From assembly GCF_902167145.1 (NCBI RefSeq), contig NC_050101.1, forward strand, positions 110,389,789-110,453,788: a stretch of DNA of 64,000 bases, given 5' to 3'. The notes beneath the pieces are model-generated. The model searched no databases. It saw nothing but the letters and a program-made list of their open reading frames with translations, and was not told the DNA's origin. Source of the DNA: Zea mays (lineage: Eukaryota; Streptophyta; Magnoliopsida; Poales; Poaceae). Both the position numbers and the translations under genes were made by a program. Below are positions 45,360 through 57,568 of the stretch, in pieces (position 1 is the first letter of the stretch; each line of letters opens with the position of its first letter).

Positions 45360-47069
45360 TGTGGGGGACCATAATTAGGGGTACCCTCAATGCTCCTAAT
45401 TCTCAGCTGGTAACCCCCATCAGCATAAAGCTGCAAAGGCCTGATGAGTGCGATTAAGTCAGGGATCAGTCCATTTAAGGGACTCGATCACGCCTCGCCC
45501 GAGCCTAGCCTCGGACAAGGGCAGCCGACCCCGGAGGATTTCCGTCTCGCCCGAGGCCCCCCTCCAGCGGCGAACATATTTCCGGCTCGCCCGAGGCCCT
45601 GTCTTCACCAAGAAGCAACCCTGACCAAATCGCCGCACCGACCGACCAAATCACAGAAGCATTTAATGCAAAGGTGGCCTGACACCATTATCCTGACGCA
45701 CGCCCCCCCAGCCGGCAGAGCCGAAGTGACCGCCGTCACTTCGCCGCTCCACTGACCGGCCTGACAGAAGGACAGCGCCGCCTGCGCCACTCCGACTGCG
45801 GTGCCACTTGACAGAGTGAGACTGACAGGCAGTCAGGCCCGGCCGAAGGCACCATAGGAAGCTCCGCTTCGCCCGACCCAGGGCTCAGACTCGGGCTAAG
45901 TCCCGGAAGACGGCGAACTCCGCTCCGCCCGACCCAGGGCTCGGACTCGGGCTAAGTCTCGGAAGACGGCGAACTCCGCTCCGCCCGACCCAGGGCTCGG
46001 ACTCGGGCTAAGTCCCGGAAGACGGCGAACTCCGCTCTGCCCGACCCAGGGCTCGGACTCGGGCTAAGTCCCGGAAGACGGCGAACTCCGCTCCGCCCGA
46101 CCCAGGGCTCGGACTCGGGCTCAGCCCCAGAAGACGACGAACTCCGCTCCGCCCGACCCAGGGCTCGGACTTGGGCTCATCCCCAGAAGACGACGAACTC
46201 CGCTCCGCCCGACCCAGGGCTCGGACTTGGGCTCAGCCCCAGAAGACGACGAACTCCGCTCCGCCCTGGCCTCAGCCGACGGCCTCCGCCTCGCCCGACC
46301 CAGGGGCTCGGACTCGACCTCGGCCACGGAAGACAGACTCGACCTCGGCTTCAGAGGAGTTTCCACATCGCCCAACCTAGGGCGCAGACCAGCCACGTCA
46401 ACAGGAGGCGCCATCATCACCCTACCCCGAGCTGACTCGGGCCACAGGGAACAAGACCGACGTCCCATCTGGCTCGCTCCGCCAGATAGGCAATGATGGC
46501 GCCCCGCATACTCTGTGACGACGGCGGCTCTCAGCCCCCTTACGGAAGCAAGAGGACATCAGCAAGGACTCAACCGCTCCGACAGCTGTCCCTCCGCCAG
46601 GCTCCATCGCTCCTCCGACGGCCACGACATCACACCAGCTGGGTGCCAAAATCTCTCCGGCTGCCACGACGGCATGTACTTAGGGCGCTAGCTCTCCTCC
46701 GCTAGACACGTAGCACTCTGCTATACCCCCCATTATACACCTGGATCCTCTCCTTACGCCTATAAAAGGAAGGACCAGGGCCCTCTTAGAGAGGGTTGGC
46801 CGCGCGGGGACAAGGACGAGACAGGCGCTCGCTTGAAGCCGCTCGCTCCCTCTCCCGCGTGGACGCTTGTAACCCCCTACTGCAAGCGCACCCGACCTGG
46901 GCGCGGGACGAACACGAAGGCCGTGGGATTCCCACCTCTCTCACGCCGGTCTCCGGCCGCCTCGCTTTCCCCCCTTCGCGCTCGCCCTCGCGCTCGACCC
47001 ATCTGGGCTGGGGCACGCGGCGACATTCACTCGTCGTCTCAGGGACCCCCCGGTCTCGAAACGCCGACA
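45360..47069 (+). repeat. 5' LTR of the complete Huck element
   Basis: Starts TGTGGGGGACC (TGTCGGGGACC in the other LTRs) and ends ACGCCGACA. TATA-like CTATAAAAGG at about 46760. Holds seven full 56-bp repeats. Confidence 0.92.
45861..46265 (+). repeat. 56-bp tandem repeats in the Huck 5' LTR (7 copies plus a partial)
   Basis: Unit starts at 45861, 45922, 45978, 46034, 46090, 46146 and 46202, then a partial at 46258. Confidence 0.92.
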
Positions 47070-47071
47070 GT

Positions 47072-47089
47072 TGGCGCGCCAGGTAGGGG
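47072..47089 (+). other. Primer-binding site of the Huck element
   Basis: TGGCGCGCCAGGTAGGGG starts two bases after the LTR edge. It is gypsy-like in form; the matching tRNA was not determined. Confidence 0.75.
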
Positions 47090-47414
47090 CCTGCTGCGTG
47101 TTGACGAACAGCTTCCTGTCAAGCTCCAGATGGGCAGTCTCCAGCGACCTCTCCAACCCGGGACGGTGCTCCATTTCGGGAGTCTCGAGTTCATGTCCCT
47201 CGACGACAGCTACGACATGATACTCATTCCACCGCTGGGCGACAGCGGCAATGGCGGTCGACAGTCCGCCCGCCGGCGGTGGAATCGACGACGTCTTCCC
47301 CGCGTGGTGGAAAAACAACCTTCGAGCTCATCCCGCCCTCTTCCCCGCCGACGGAGGGAAAGGCGGGGAAACCAAGGCCAAGCGGGAGGCAACGTCTCGT
47401 CGGCTGTCGAGTGA

Positions 47415-50378
47415 ATCGACGGCGCCGGCACCCCAACGGGGGGCGCACCGGGCATCGACCTCGCGCTTGAGACGAAGGCGAGCGCCGTCTCCCCGCGACA
47501 CGCCAACTCCGAGCAAACGGACGACGCCAGCACGCTCGCGGAGGGCTTGCTGGGTGTCACCCTCGTACCTGAGACGACGGTGCAGTCAGTCCCCGACGTG
47601 ACTTTATCGCCGCTCGTCGACCAAGAGGTACCGACCGATTCCCATCCCACGTCATTTGGATTCAGCCTCAACCCGCCTAGCGACTTTGCTTTGGCGGGCG
47701 TTCTCGTAGAGGCGAGTCCAAACCCTCTGGGGTTTCGTATGCGGTCACCTTGGGACCGGCTGACGGACGTCTCGACCTACGAGCCCTCTGGGTCCGAGGA
47801 AGACGACGAGCCCAGCTTCTGTTGGGATTTCTCTAGACTTGGCAACCCCAGTGCCATGCGAGACTTCATGACCGCATGCGACTACTGTCTTTCCGACTGT
47901 TCCGACGGTAGCCGTAGCCTCGGCGACGAGGACTGCGGCCCAAGCCGCGAATGTTTCCACGTCGATCTAGGGGGTCCCACCGAAGGCAACCATCTTGGCA
48001 TGCCGGAGGACGGTGATCTCCCTAGGCCAGTGCCTCGCGTTGACATCCCACGGGAGCTAGCTGTGGTCCCCGTTCAGGCGGGGGGCCATGACCCACAGCT
48101 CGAGCAAATCCGCGGGGTGCAGGCCAGGCTCGACGAGGGAGCAGGAGCGCTTGAGCCGATCCGCCGGGACGTCGGGCAGGCATGGGCGGGCCAACCCCCG
48201 GCCGGAGAACTACGTCATCTACCCCAGGGCTTCCAGCACCGCATCGCCAACGACGTCAGGATCAGGCCACCACTCGCATCTAGTGGGGTCGGCCAGAACC
48301 TGGCTGTAGCAGCAATGCTCCTCCGCGCGATGCCGGAGCCATCAACCACCGAGGGGCAGCGAATCCAGGGAGAGCTCAAGAATCTCCTGGAAGGCGCCGC
48401 GGTCCGACGGGCCGAGAGCTCCGCCTCCCGAAGGCAGGGGTACCCCTCGGAACCTCATGCCGCGACCTCCCGATTCATGCGGGAAGCCTCGGTCTACACC
48501 GGGCGCACGAGCACCACCGCGCCTGCGGCCCCGGGACGCCTCGGCAACGAGCACCATCACCGTGACCGTCAGGCCCACCTCGACGAGAGGGTGCGCCGAG
48601 GCTACCACCCCAGGCGCGGGGGACGCTATGACAGCGGGGAGGATCAGAGTCCCTCGCCCGAACCACCCGGTCCGCAGGCCTTCAGCCAGGCCATCCGACG
48701 GGCGCCCGTCCCGACCCGGTTTCGACCCCCGACTACTATCACAAAGTACTCGTGGGAAACGAGACCGGAACCGTGGCTCGCGGACTACCGTCTGGCCTGC
48801 CAACTGGGTGGAACGGACGATGACAACCTCATCATCCGCAACCTCCCCCTGTTCCTCTCCGACACCGCTTGCGCCTGGTTGGAGCACCTACCTCCGGGGC
48901 AGATCTCCAACTGGGACGACCTGGTCCAAGCTTTCGCCGGCAATTTCCAGGGCACATACGTGCGCCCCGGGAATTCCTGGGACCTCCGAAGCTGCCAACA
49001 GCAGCCGGGAGAGTCTCTCCGGGACTACATCCGGCGATTCTCGAAGTAGTGCACCGAGCTGCCCAACATCACCGACTCGGATGTCATCGGCGCGTTCCTC
49101 GCTGGCACCACCTGCCGCGACCTGGTGAGCAAGCTGGGTCGCAAGACCCCCACCAGGGCGAGCGAGCTGATGGACATCGCCACCAAGTTCGCCTCCGGCC
49201 AGGAAGCGGTCGATGCTATCTTCCAGAAGGACAAACAGCCCCAGGGCCGCCCATCGGAGGATGCCCCCGAGGCGTCAACTCAGCGCGGCGCCAAGAAGAA
49301 GGGCAAGAAGAAGTCGCAAGCGAAACGAGACGCCGCCGACGCGGACCTTGTCGCCGCCGCCAAGTACAAGAACCCTCGGAAACCCCCCGGAGGTGCCAAC
49401 CTCTTCGACAAGATGCTCAAGGAGCCGTGCCCCTATCACCAGGGCCCCGTCAAGCACACCCTTGAGGAGTGCGTCATGCTTCGGCGCCACTTCCACAGGG
49501 CCGGGCCACCCGCGGAGGGTGGCAGGGCCCGCGACGACGACAAGAAGGAAGATCACCAGGCAGGAGAGTTCCCCGAGGTCCGCGACTGCTTCATGATCTA
49601 CGGTGGGCAAGCGGCGAATGCCTCGGCTCGGCACCGCAAGCAAGAGCGCCGGGAGGTCTGCTCGGTGAAGGTGGCGGCACTAGTCTACCTAGACTGGTCC
49701 GACAAGCCCATCACCTTCGACCGAGCCGACCACCCCGACCATGTGCCAAGCCCGGGGAAATACCCGCTCGTCGTCGACCCTGTCATCGGCGACGTCAGGC
49801 TCACCAAGGTCCTCATGGACGGAGGCAGCAGCCTCAACATCCTCTACGCCGAGACCCTCGGGCTCCTGCGTGTCGATCTGTCTTCTGTCCGGGCAGGCGC
49901 TGCGCCCTTCCATGGGATCATTCCCGGGAAGCGCGTCCAGCCCCTCGGACAACTCGACCTTCCCGTCTGCTTCGGAACACCCTCCAACTTCCGAAGGGAG
50001 ACCCTGACGTTCGAGGTGGTCGGGTTCCGAGGAACCTACCACGCGGTGCTGGGAAGACCATGCTACGCGAAGTTCATGGCCGTCCCCAACTACACCTACC
50101 TGAAGCTCAAGATGCCGGGCCCCAACGGGGTCATCACCGTCGGCCCCACGTACAAACACGCGTTCGAATGCGACGTGGAGTGCGTGGAGTACACCGAGGC
50201 CCTCGCCGAGTCTGAGGCCCTCATCGCCGACCTAGAGAGCCTCTCGAAGGAGGTGCCAGACGTGAAGCGTCATGCCGGCAACTTTGAGCCAGCGGAGATG
50301 GTTAAGTCCGTCCCCCTTGACCCCAGCGGCGACGCCTCCAAGCAGATCCGGATCGGCTCCGGGCTCGATCCCAAATAG
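47415..50378 (+). pseudogene. Huck gag and protease region, with internal stops
   Basis: A frame open from 47415 (after a TGA at 47412-47414) reads through a retrotransposon gag domain (about 48740-49130, with ETRPEPWLADYRLACQL, PPGQISNWDDLVQAF and RDYIRRFSK). It then has a basic KKGKKKSQAKR segment and a retropepsin-like domain with VLMDGGSSLNILY (Asp at 49818). In-frame stops: TAG 49047-49049 within gag and TAG 50376-50378 before RT. Upstream, a candidate start (MSLDDSYDM at about 47192) is in the same frame but is separated from the rest by frame disturbance and the TGA. The DGG protease motif is usual in this plant lineage. Confidence 0.85.
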
Positions 50379-51656
50379 GAAGCAGTGCTCGTCGACTTTC
50401 TCCGCGCGAACGCCGACGTCTTCGCGTGGAGTCCCTCGGACATGCCCGACATACCGAGGGATGTCGCCGAGCACTCGCTGGACATCCGAGCCAGAGTCCG
50501 ACCCGTCAAGCAGCCTCTGCGCCGATTCGACGAGGAGAAGCGCAGAGCCATAGGCGAGGAGATCCACAAGCTAATGGCGGCAGGGTTCATCAAAGAGGTA
50601 TTCCATCCCGAATGGCTTGCCAACCCTGTGCTTGTGAGAAAGAAAGGGGGGAAATGGCGGATGTGTGTAGACTACACTGGTCTAAACAAGGCATGTCCGA
50701 AGGTTCCCTACCCTCTGCCTCGCATCGATCAAATCGTGGATTCCACTGCTGGGTGCGAAACCCTGTCATTCCTTGATGCCTACTCAGGGTATCACCAAAT
50801 CAGGATGAAAGAGTCCGACCAGCTCGCGACTTCTTTCATCACACCCTTCGGCATGTACTGCTATGTCACCATGCCGTTCGGCTTGAGGAATGCGGGCGCG
50901 ACGTACCAGCGGTGCATGAACCATGTGTTCGGCGAACACATTGGCCGCACGGTCGAGGCCTACGTCGACGACATCGTAGTCAAGACGAGGAAAGCCTCCG
51001 ACCTCCTTTCCGACCTTGAGGTGACATTCCGATGTCTCAAGGCGAAAGGCGTCAAGCTCAATCCCGAGAAGTGTGTCTTCGGGGTGCCCCGAGGCATGCT
51101 CTTGGGGTTCATCGTCTCCGAGCGGGGCATCGAAGCCAACCCGGAGAAGATTGCAGCCATCACTAGCATGGGGCCCATCAAGGACTTGAAAGGCGTACAG
51201 AGGGTCATGGGATGTCTCGCGGCTCTGAGCCGCTTCATCTCATGCCTCGGCGAAAGAGGTCTACCTCTGTACCGCCTCTTGAGGAAGGCTGAGTGCTTCA
51301 CTTGGACCCCTGAGGCCGAGGAAGCCCTCGGGAACCTGAAGGCGCTCCTCACGAAGGCGCCTATCTTGGTGCCCCCAGCTGCCGGAGAAGCCCTCTTGGT
51401 CTACGTCGCCGCGACCACTCAGGTGGTTAGCGCCGCGATTGTGGTCGAGAGGCAAGAAGAGGGGCATGCATTGCCCGTTCAGAGGCCAGTTTACTTCGTC
51501 AGCGAGGTACTGTCTGAAACCAAGATCCGCTATCCACAAGTTCAGAAGCTGCTGTATGCGGTGATCCTGACACGGCGGAAGTTGCGACACTACTTCGAGT
51601 CTCATCCAGTAACTATGGTGTCATCCTTCCCCCTGGGGGAGATCATCCAGTGCTGA
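50379..51656 (+). pseudogene. Huck reverse transcriptase and first RNase H
   Basis: The same frame continues: [17 protein letters not shown], then RT motifs [29 protein letters not shown] and the YVDD box at 50961-50972. The gypsy RNase H follows (about 51290-51640). It closes with TGA at 51654-51656, inside the linker between the two RNase H domains. RT and RNase H synthesise element cDNA. Confidence 0.9.
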
Positions 51657-53690
51657 GAGGCCTCGGGTAGGATTGCAAAGTGGGCGGTGGAAATCATGGG
51701 CGAGACAATCTCGTTCGCCCCTCGGAAGGCCATCAAGTCCCAGGTCTTGGCGGACTTCGTGGCCGAATGGGTCGACACCCAGCTACCGACGGCTCCGATC
51801 CAACCGGAGCTCTGGACCATGTTTTTCGACGGGTCGTTGATGAAGACGGGAGCCGGCGCAGGCCTACTCTTCATCTCGCCCCTCGGGAAGCACATACGCT
51901 ATGCACTACGCCTCCATTTCCCGGCATCCAACAATGTGGCTGAGTATGAAGCTCTGGTCAACGGATTGCAAATCGCCATCGAGCTAGGGGTCCGACGCCT
52001 CGATGCTCGCGGTGGCTCGCAGCTCGTCATCGACCAAGTCATGAAGAACTCCCACTGCCGCGATCCGAAGATGGAGGCCTACTGCGATGAGGTTCGGCGC
52101 CTGGAAGACAAGTTCTATGGGCTCGAGCTCAACCACATCGCTCGGCGCTACAACGAGACTGCGGACGAGCTGGCTAAAATAGCCTCGGGGCGAACAACGG
52201 TTCCCCCGGACGTCTTCTCCCCGGATCTGCATCAACCCTCCGTCAAGATCGACGACACGCCCGAACCCGAGGTACCCTCGGCCCAGCCCGAGGTACCCTC
52301 GGCACAGCCCGAGGCACCCTTGACACAGCCCGAGGCACCCTCGGCCCGGCCCGAGGTGCCCTCGGTTCAGCCCGAGGTACCCTCGGCCCCCGAGGGTGAG
52401 ACGCTGCACGTCGAGGGGGAGCAAAGCGGGGCCACGCCTGATCAAAACTGGCAGACCCCGTACCTGCAATATCTCCACCGAGGAGAGCTACCCCTCGACC
52501 GAGTCGAGGCTCGGCGGGTGGCGCGGCGCGCCAAGTCGTTCGTCTTGCTGGGTGATGAGAAGGAGCTCTACCACCGCAGCCCCTCTGGCATCCTCCAGCG
52601 ATGCATCTCCATCACCGAAGGTCAGGAACTCCTGCGAGAGATACACTCGGGGGCTTGCGGCCATCACGCAGCGCCTCGAGCCCTTGTCGGGAATGCTTTC
52701 CGACAAGGCTTCTACTGGCCCACGGCGGTGGCCGACGCTACTAGAATTGTCCGCACCTGCGAAGGATGTCAATTCTACGCAAGGCAGACCCACCTGCCCG
52801 CTCAGGCTCTGCAGACGATACCCATCACCTGGCCTTTTGCTGTGTGGGGTCTGGACCTCGTCGGCCCCTTGCAGAAGGCACCCGGGGGCTACACGCACCT
52901 GCTGGTCGCCATCGACAAATTCTCCAAGTGGATCGAGGTCCGACCCCTGAACAGCATCAGGTCCGAGCAGGCGGTGGCGTTCTTCACCAACATCATCCAT
53001 CGTTTCGGGGTCCCGAACTCCATCATCACCGACAACGGCACCCAATTCACCGGCAGAAAGTTCCTGGACTTCTGCGAGGATCACCACATCCGGGTGGACT
53101 GGGCCGCCGTAGCTCACCCCATGACAAATGGGCAAGTAGAGTGTGCCAACGACATGATTCTACAAGGGCTCAAGCCTCGGATCTACAACGACCTCAACAA
53201 GTTCGGCAAGCGATGGATGAAGGAACTCCCCTCGGTGGTCTGGAGTCTGAGGACAACGCCGAGCCGAGCCACGGGCTTCACGCCGTTCTTCCTAGTCTAC
53301 GGGGCCGAGACCGTCTTGCCCACAGACCTGGAATACGGCTCCCCGAGGACGAGGGCCTACACCGACCAAAGCAACCAAGCTAGCCGAGAAGACTCACTGG
53401 ACCAGCTAGAGGAGGCTCGGGATAGGGCCTTACTACACTCGGCGCGGTACCAGTAGTCCCTGCGACGCTACCACGCCCGAGGGGTCCGGTCCCGAGACCT
53501 CTAGGTGGGCGACCTGGTGCTTCGGCTGCGACAAGACGCCCGAGGGCGGCACAAGCTCACGCCCCCCTGGGAGGGGCCGTTCGTCATCGCCAAAGTTCTG
53601 AAGCCTGGAACGTACAAGCTGGCCAACAGTCAAGGCGAGGTCTACGACAACGCTTGGAACATCCAACAGCTACGTCGCTTCTACCCTTAA
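51657..53690 (+). pseudogene. Huck second (archaeal-type) RNase H and integrase
   Basis: A second RNase H begins at about 51812 (TMFFDGSLMKTGAGAG, NVAEYEALVNGL, ADELAKIAS), the feature that defines the Tat lineage. Six heptad-like PEVPSAQ repeats follow (52264-52390), then integrase: zinc finger HH...CC (about 52660-52770), catalytic Asp at 52854 and 53031 and Glu at 53139 with 35-residue spacing, and a C-terminal domain to 53690. In-frame TAG codons at 53454-53456 and 53502-53504 cut off the C-terminal domain. No gypsy chromodomain is present. Confidence 0.9.
52264..52390 (+). repeat. 21-bp in-frame coding minisatellite in Huck pol
   Basis: Six tandem units encoding PEVPSAQ-type heptapeptides (variants PEAPLTQ, PEAPSAR, PEVPSVQ) form a flexible linker between the second RNase H and integrase. 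Confidence 0.85.
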
Positions 53691-56600
53691 GATGTTTTCA
53701 AGTTGTTCATATACCTCGCACCCACGCAAAGTTTAGTCATCAAGGAAGGGTCGGCCTCGCCTCGGCAAAGCCCGACCCTCCCTTGGGGGCTAAAAGGGGG
53801 GGGAACCCCCTCTGCGTCGAAATTTTCCTCGAAAAAAGATCTTTTCTGCCAGAATGTCTTTCGTGCTTTTTGACTACTTCGAAAGTGGATCCTGAAAACG
53901 ACGGAGTACACGTAAGCAGCCAAGGCTGACCGAGCCGAGGGACTCCTACGCCTCCGGGATACGGATACCTCACTCATCACCTTCTGCGATAAGTAACTCA
54001 CGTTCGGATAAGTGATTCCGCGGACCGAACAAGTCTTCACGTTCAGAAGCTCTTCTGCCGAAGCGATTCTTCGAGCCTTCTCGACTGCGTCGATGACAGA
54101 GCCCCATGGACGGGTAAGAGTGCGCGTAAGCGGCAAGGCCGACCGAGCCGAGGGACTCCTACGCCCCCGGGATACGGATACCTCACTCGTCACCTTCCGC
54201 GAGAAGCAACTCTCGCCCGCACAGACATTTCTGTTACCGACAAAAAAGTCCAGATACTCGAAACAAGAGGAAAAGAGACGCAACTTTACAACACGGCGAG
54301 GGTGTGTTTTGGCCTCGGCGGCCGCAGGAAACACACGCTACAAGACTATCCGATCCCGCAGGCTCGGGTCTTGACGCTGGAAGGGAGCAGAAGCACCCTC
54401 GGCATCAACAACACCTTCGGCGAGGTTCAACCTAGCCTCGAACGGCGACGCGGTCCGAAGATCTCCGCTCTGAAGGACGACGTCATCGCCACGCCCGGGC
54501 CATCGCTGCCAGGGTCCCCTCCGGGAATCCGGCCCGAGCAGGCGGCTCGGTCGGTCGCCCCGGGGCCTCGGCCAGCTGTCCTCCACGGACGTCAGCCCGA
54601 CCCGAGGCCTCGGCTGGTCAATCCCGGCGTCGGTCCCGCTAACGGATGACCCAGCCAGGCTCCGGCCAACCAGGTTTTCTTTTCGAGCCAACTCTGCTTC
54701 TGTTCATGCTGACACCGCTACCCCTGGCCTCGGCTCATCGGAGAGCGGCCGAGGGGTTCCTTTAACTAAGCTAGAGAAGCCTCGGACAACAAGGCCGACC
54801 GAGCCGAGGGACTCCTACGCCTCCGGGATACGGATACCTCACCCGTCACCTTTACACGGGGCGACTCAGGCTTAGTGAAGCGGTTCAGACAACCAACAGG
54901 CGAGTCTTAGTGCTCGAAAATGAGGAAAAAACACGGCTCCGTGCCGAAATTACATACATGTTCCGGCCTCGATAGCCACAATGAACAAAAACACTGGCAT
55001 TCAAAGTGCCATTACAGACGGAACTCTGGTTCCGTCCCCGCGGGTATGAACAACCTCCACACGGGGGAGCCTGCGGGGCGACGAACACCGGGGGACCCGC
55101 CAGCGACCTCTGCAGCAGCAGCCATGGTCCCAGGACGGACGTGGCCGCCGGAGGGCTCTCGTTCGCGTTCCCGCTCAAGGGACGCGAACTAGCTATTAAA
55201 GCCAAAGAGCGGGCCGCTCCCAAGCGCACCGGCAGGTCCTCGCTGCCGTCCTCGCCGCGAAAGCGAGGAAGAGGGCGGAATGTTGCATCCTAGCTGGGCA
55301 ACAACAGTTCGCCTTCCCCGGCATGGCTGGAGGACGTCTCCTCCGCAGAGCTGGGGGATGTTTGCCACCACCAGAAGCTGGAAGAAGAGGTGGCCCGCCG
55401 GCCCGCGCGGGAGGTAGAGCCCCGGCTCGCCTCGCTCCCCGCCCCAGCGAGGATGACGAACACCCTCGAGGCTGAGGGCGGGACCAAGATCACAGCCCGG
55501 CTTGCCTCTCCCCATCCAAGGGCTAGAGATCACCGTTTTGGGTGACCACCAGAGGAAGGGTGCGACCGGGCTGTGTGATGAAAATCCTTGAAGCCGAACG
55601 ATGGCTGAAAGGTACCAACTCCCACGGAGTTGCGTTCCTCCGACGACAAGGTAGAAAGACGGTGGGTATCCCCCATACGGGGGCTTGGAAGGTGGAAAGA
55701 CACGATGCATAAGGGAGCACGAAGACATGGTCGCCTTCCAAGGGGGTCACCATCCTTTTAAAGGCGACTCTCCCTACTTGCGTCCCCAGCCGTCGCGGGC
55801 TGAGTCTTCTCCAACACGCTCCAAGGTCCTCCCCTGCGGCGCGGGGGCTGGGTCCCACACATCATGCAAGTCGGCTCAGAGCAGAAGAAGCCAAACCGCC
55901 GTGCGCGGTGCGCACAACCGCCCAGCGGTTACAAGTGACCCTCCACTTTTGCCCAGACCAACGGGCGAAAGGGGCGAGCAGCCATGCAGGCGGCATGCAA
56001 CCGCGCCAAGTGGGCGCGCTTCTCCGACTCCCAACACGCCCAGCATGGAGGCCCAGGCCCACGCGTCATGCAACCGGCGCGCCGAATGCTTCGTGCATGC
56101 AACTGCACCGCCACTTGCGCCACCACCGCGCCTCCTCGACTGCGGAACCGATACCGCGACTCGAGGCGACCCAGCGCACGACCCAGCAGCGCCAGCCTGG
56201 CGCGGCGGTCAGTGCGGCCAAAAATGGGCCGGCAGTAATGACGGTGGCAGGCGGGCAGGAGCAGCGGTCACGTCGTCAGCCAAGCTCACGTCCCATCCGG
56301 GGGCAGCGAGAAAACCCTCTCTCACGGCGTGAAGACAACGCGCCCGTGTTCCGTTCCTCGAACGGCTCGCGCACGCTCAACGGCCGCCCCGCCAACCACT
56401 CTCCCCGTCGCATTAACTCCGCGGCAGGACAGGCGGCGCCTCTGGCAGGAGAAGCGGGCGATGCTTCGCCTTCGCCATAATGACCGCGTCAGTAAAGGTA
56501 CGCCGCGTCGTTCGATTTCGTATCCCTTTTCCTTTTTTCCTCTTTCTCTCTCTTGCAACAGGGATCGGGAAAGGGGGATACCCCGAAAAGGGTCCTTCCC

Positions 56601-57568
56601 CGTGAAGGAACCAGGCTCCGAGCCTCCCTACTGATCAGAGGATCGAAGGCTGGCCCCTCGGAAGGGTTCGACAGCCGCCTCAGATCACGTGGGCCCTACA
56701 CCCACTACTGGTCAGAGGTTCGAAGGCCGGCCCCTCGGAAGGGTTCAACGACCGCCTCAGGCTACTCGGGCTCCGCGCCCACTACTAATCAGGGGTTCGA
56801 AGGCTGGCCCCCGAAGGGTTCACAGCCGCCTCAGACACAGAGTGAGGGATGACCATGGGTACGTTCGATACATAACCAAGGCTCGGGCTGCGCTCCCGAG
56901 GTACCCTAGGACATTTCCGAGACCAGCGGGAACGATCTTGTAACGGAATCCCATCAGAGGGAGGCATCGAGCCCTCGGACCCCGTCGCCAGGGGACCGGG
57001 TCCGGCAGATCACCCGCAGGTACTTTTGGGCGTGCCTCTGGGCCCCTAGCCGACCCCTAACAAACGGGGCACGGACGTCCACTCGGATTACCCGCTCGCA
57101 GCTCACCGGAGACACCATGTTCGGCGCCCATCGAGGGCAACATGGCGCTTTCCCACCCTCCTCCTTGCGGAAAGGCGACGCAGGGGCGTATGTAAAAAAG
57201 CCGAGTCTGTCCCTGAACGCCCTCTCGCCCTGTGCAGAGGCTCGGGGGCTGCTCTCGCAAACCCGGCTCCGGCCGAACCGTTGACAGCGTCAACATACCA
57301 GCCCGAGAACTTGGGACCCGACCGTACACCCAGGCTACGACCAGCTCGCATGAGGGAACGACCAGACCACCCGAAGCATTATGCGAGGCGTTAAGACCTC
57401 GAAGGAGTGAAACCACTCCTCCGAGGCCTTGGGGGCTACACCCGGCGGGTGCGCTCGCGCGCACCCACTAGAACAAAACGCAACCGAGAAAGGCTGGTCC
57501 CCTTGCAAAAAAGTGCGACGAAAGCCTCCAAGCGAGTGCTAACACTCCCTTCGAGGCTCGGGGGCTAC
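53691..57568 (+). other. Long 3' non-coding region of the Huck element
   Basis: 3.9 kb without a supported gene. Holds three copies of a roughly 60-bp unit (CCGAGGGACTCCTACGCC core) at 53922, 54134 and 54790, and three 76-bp units at 56628, 56705 and 56782. Ends with the polypurine tract CTCGGGGGCTAC just before the 3' LTR. Antisense frames here are discussed under rejected items. Confidence 0.75.

Noticed and set aside
47251..47601. Alternative frame upstream of Huck gag as a separate protein
   Set aside because: It overlaps the gag-proximal region in another frame and looks like part of a frame-disturbed gag N-terminus, not an extra gene.
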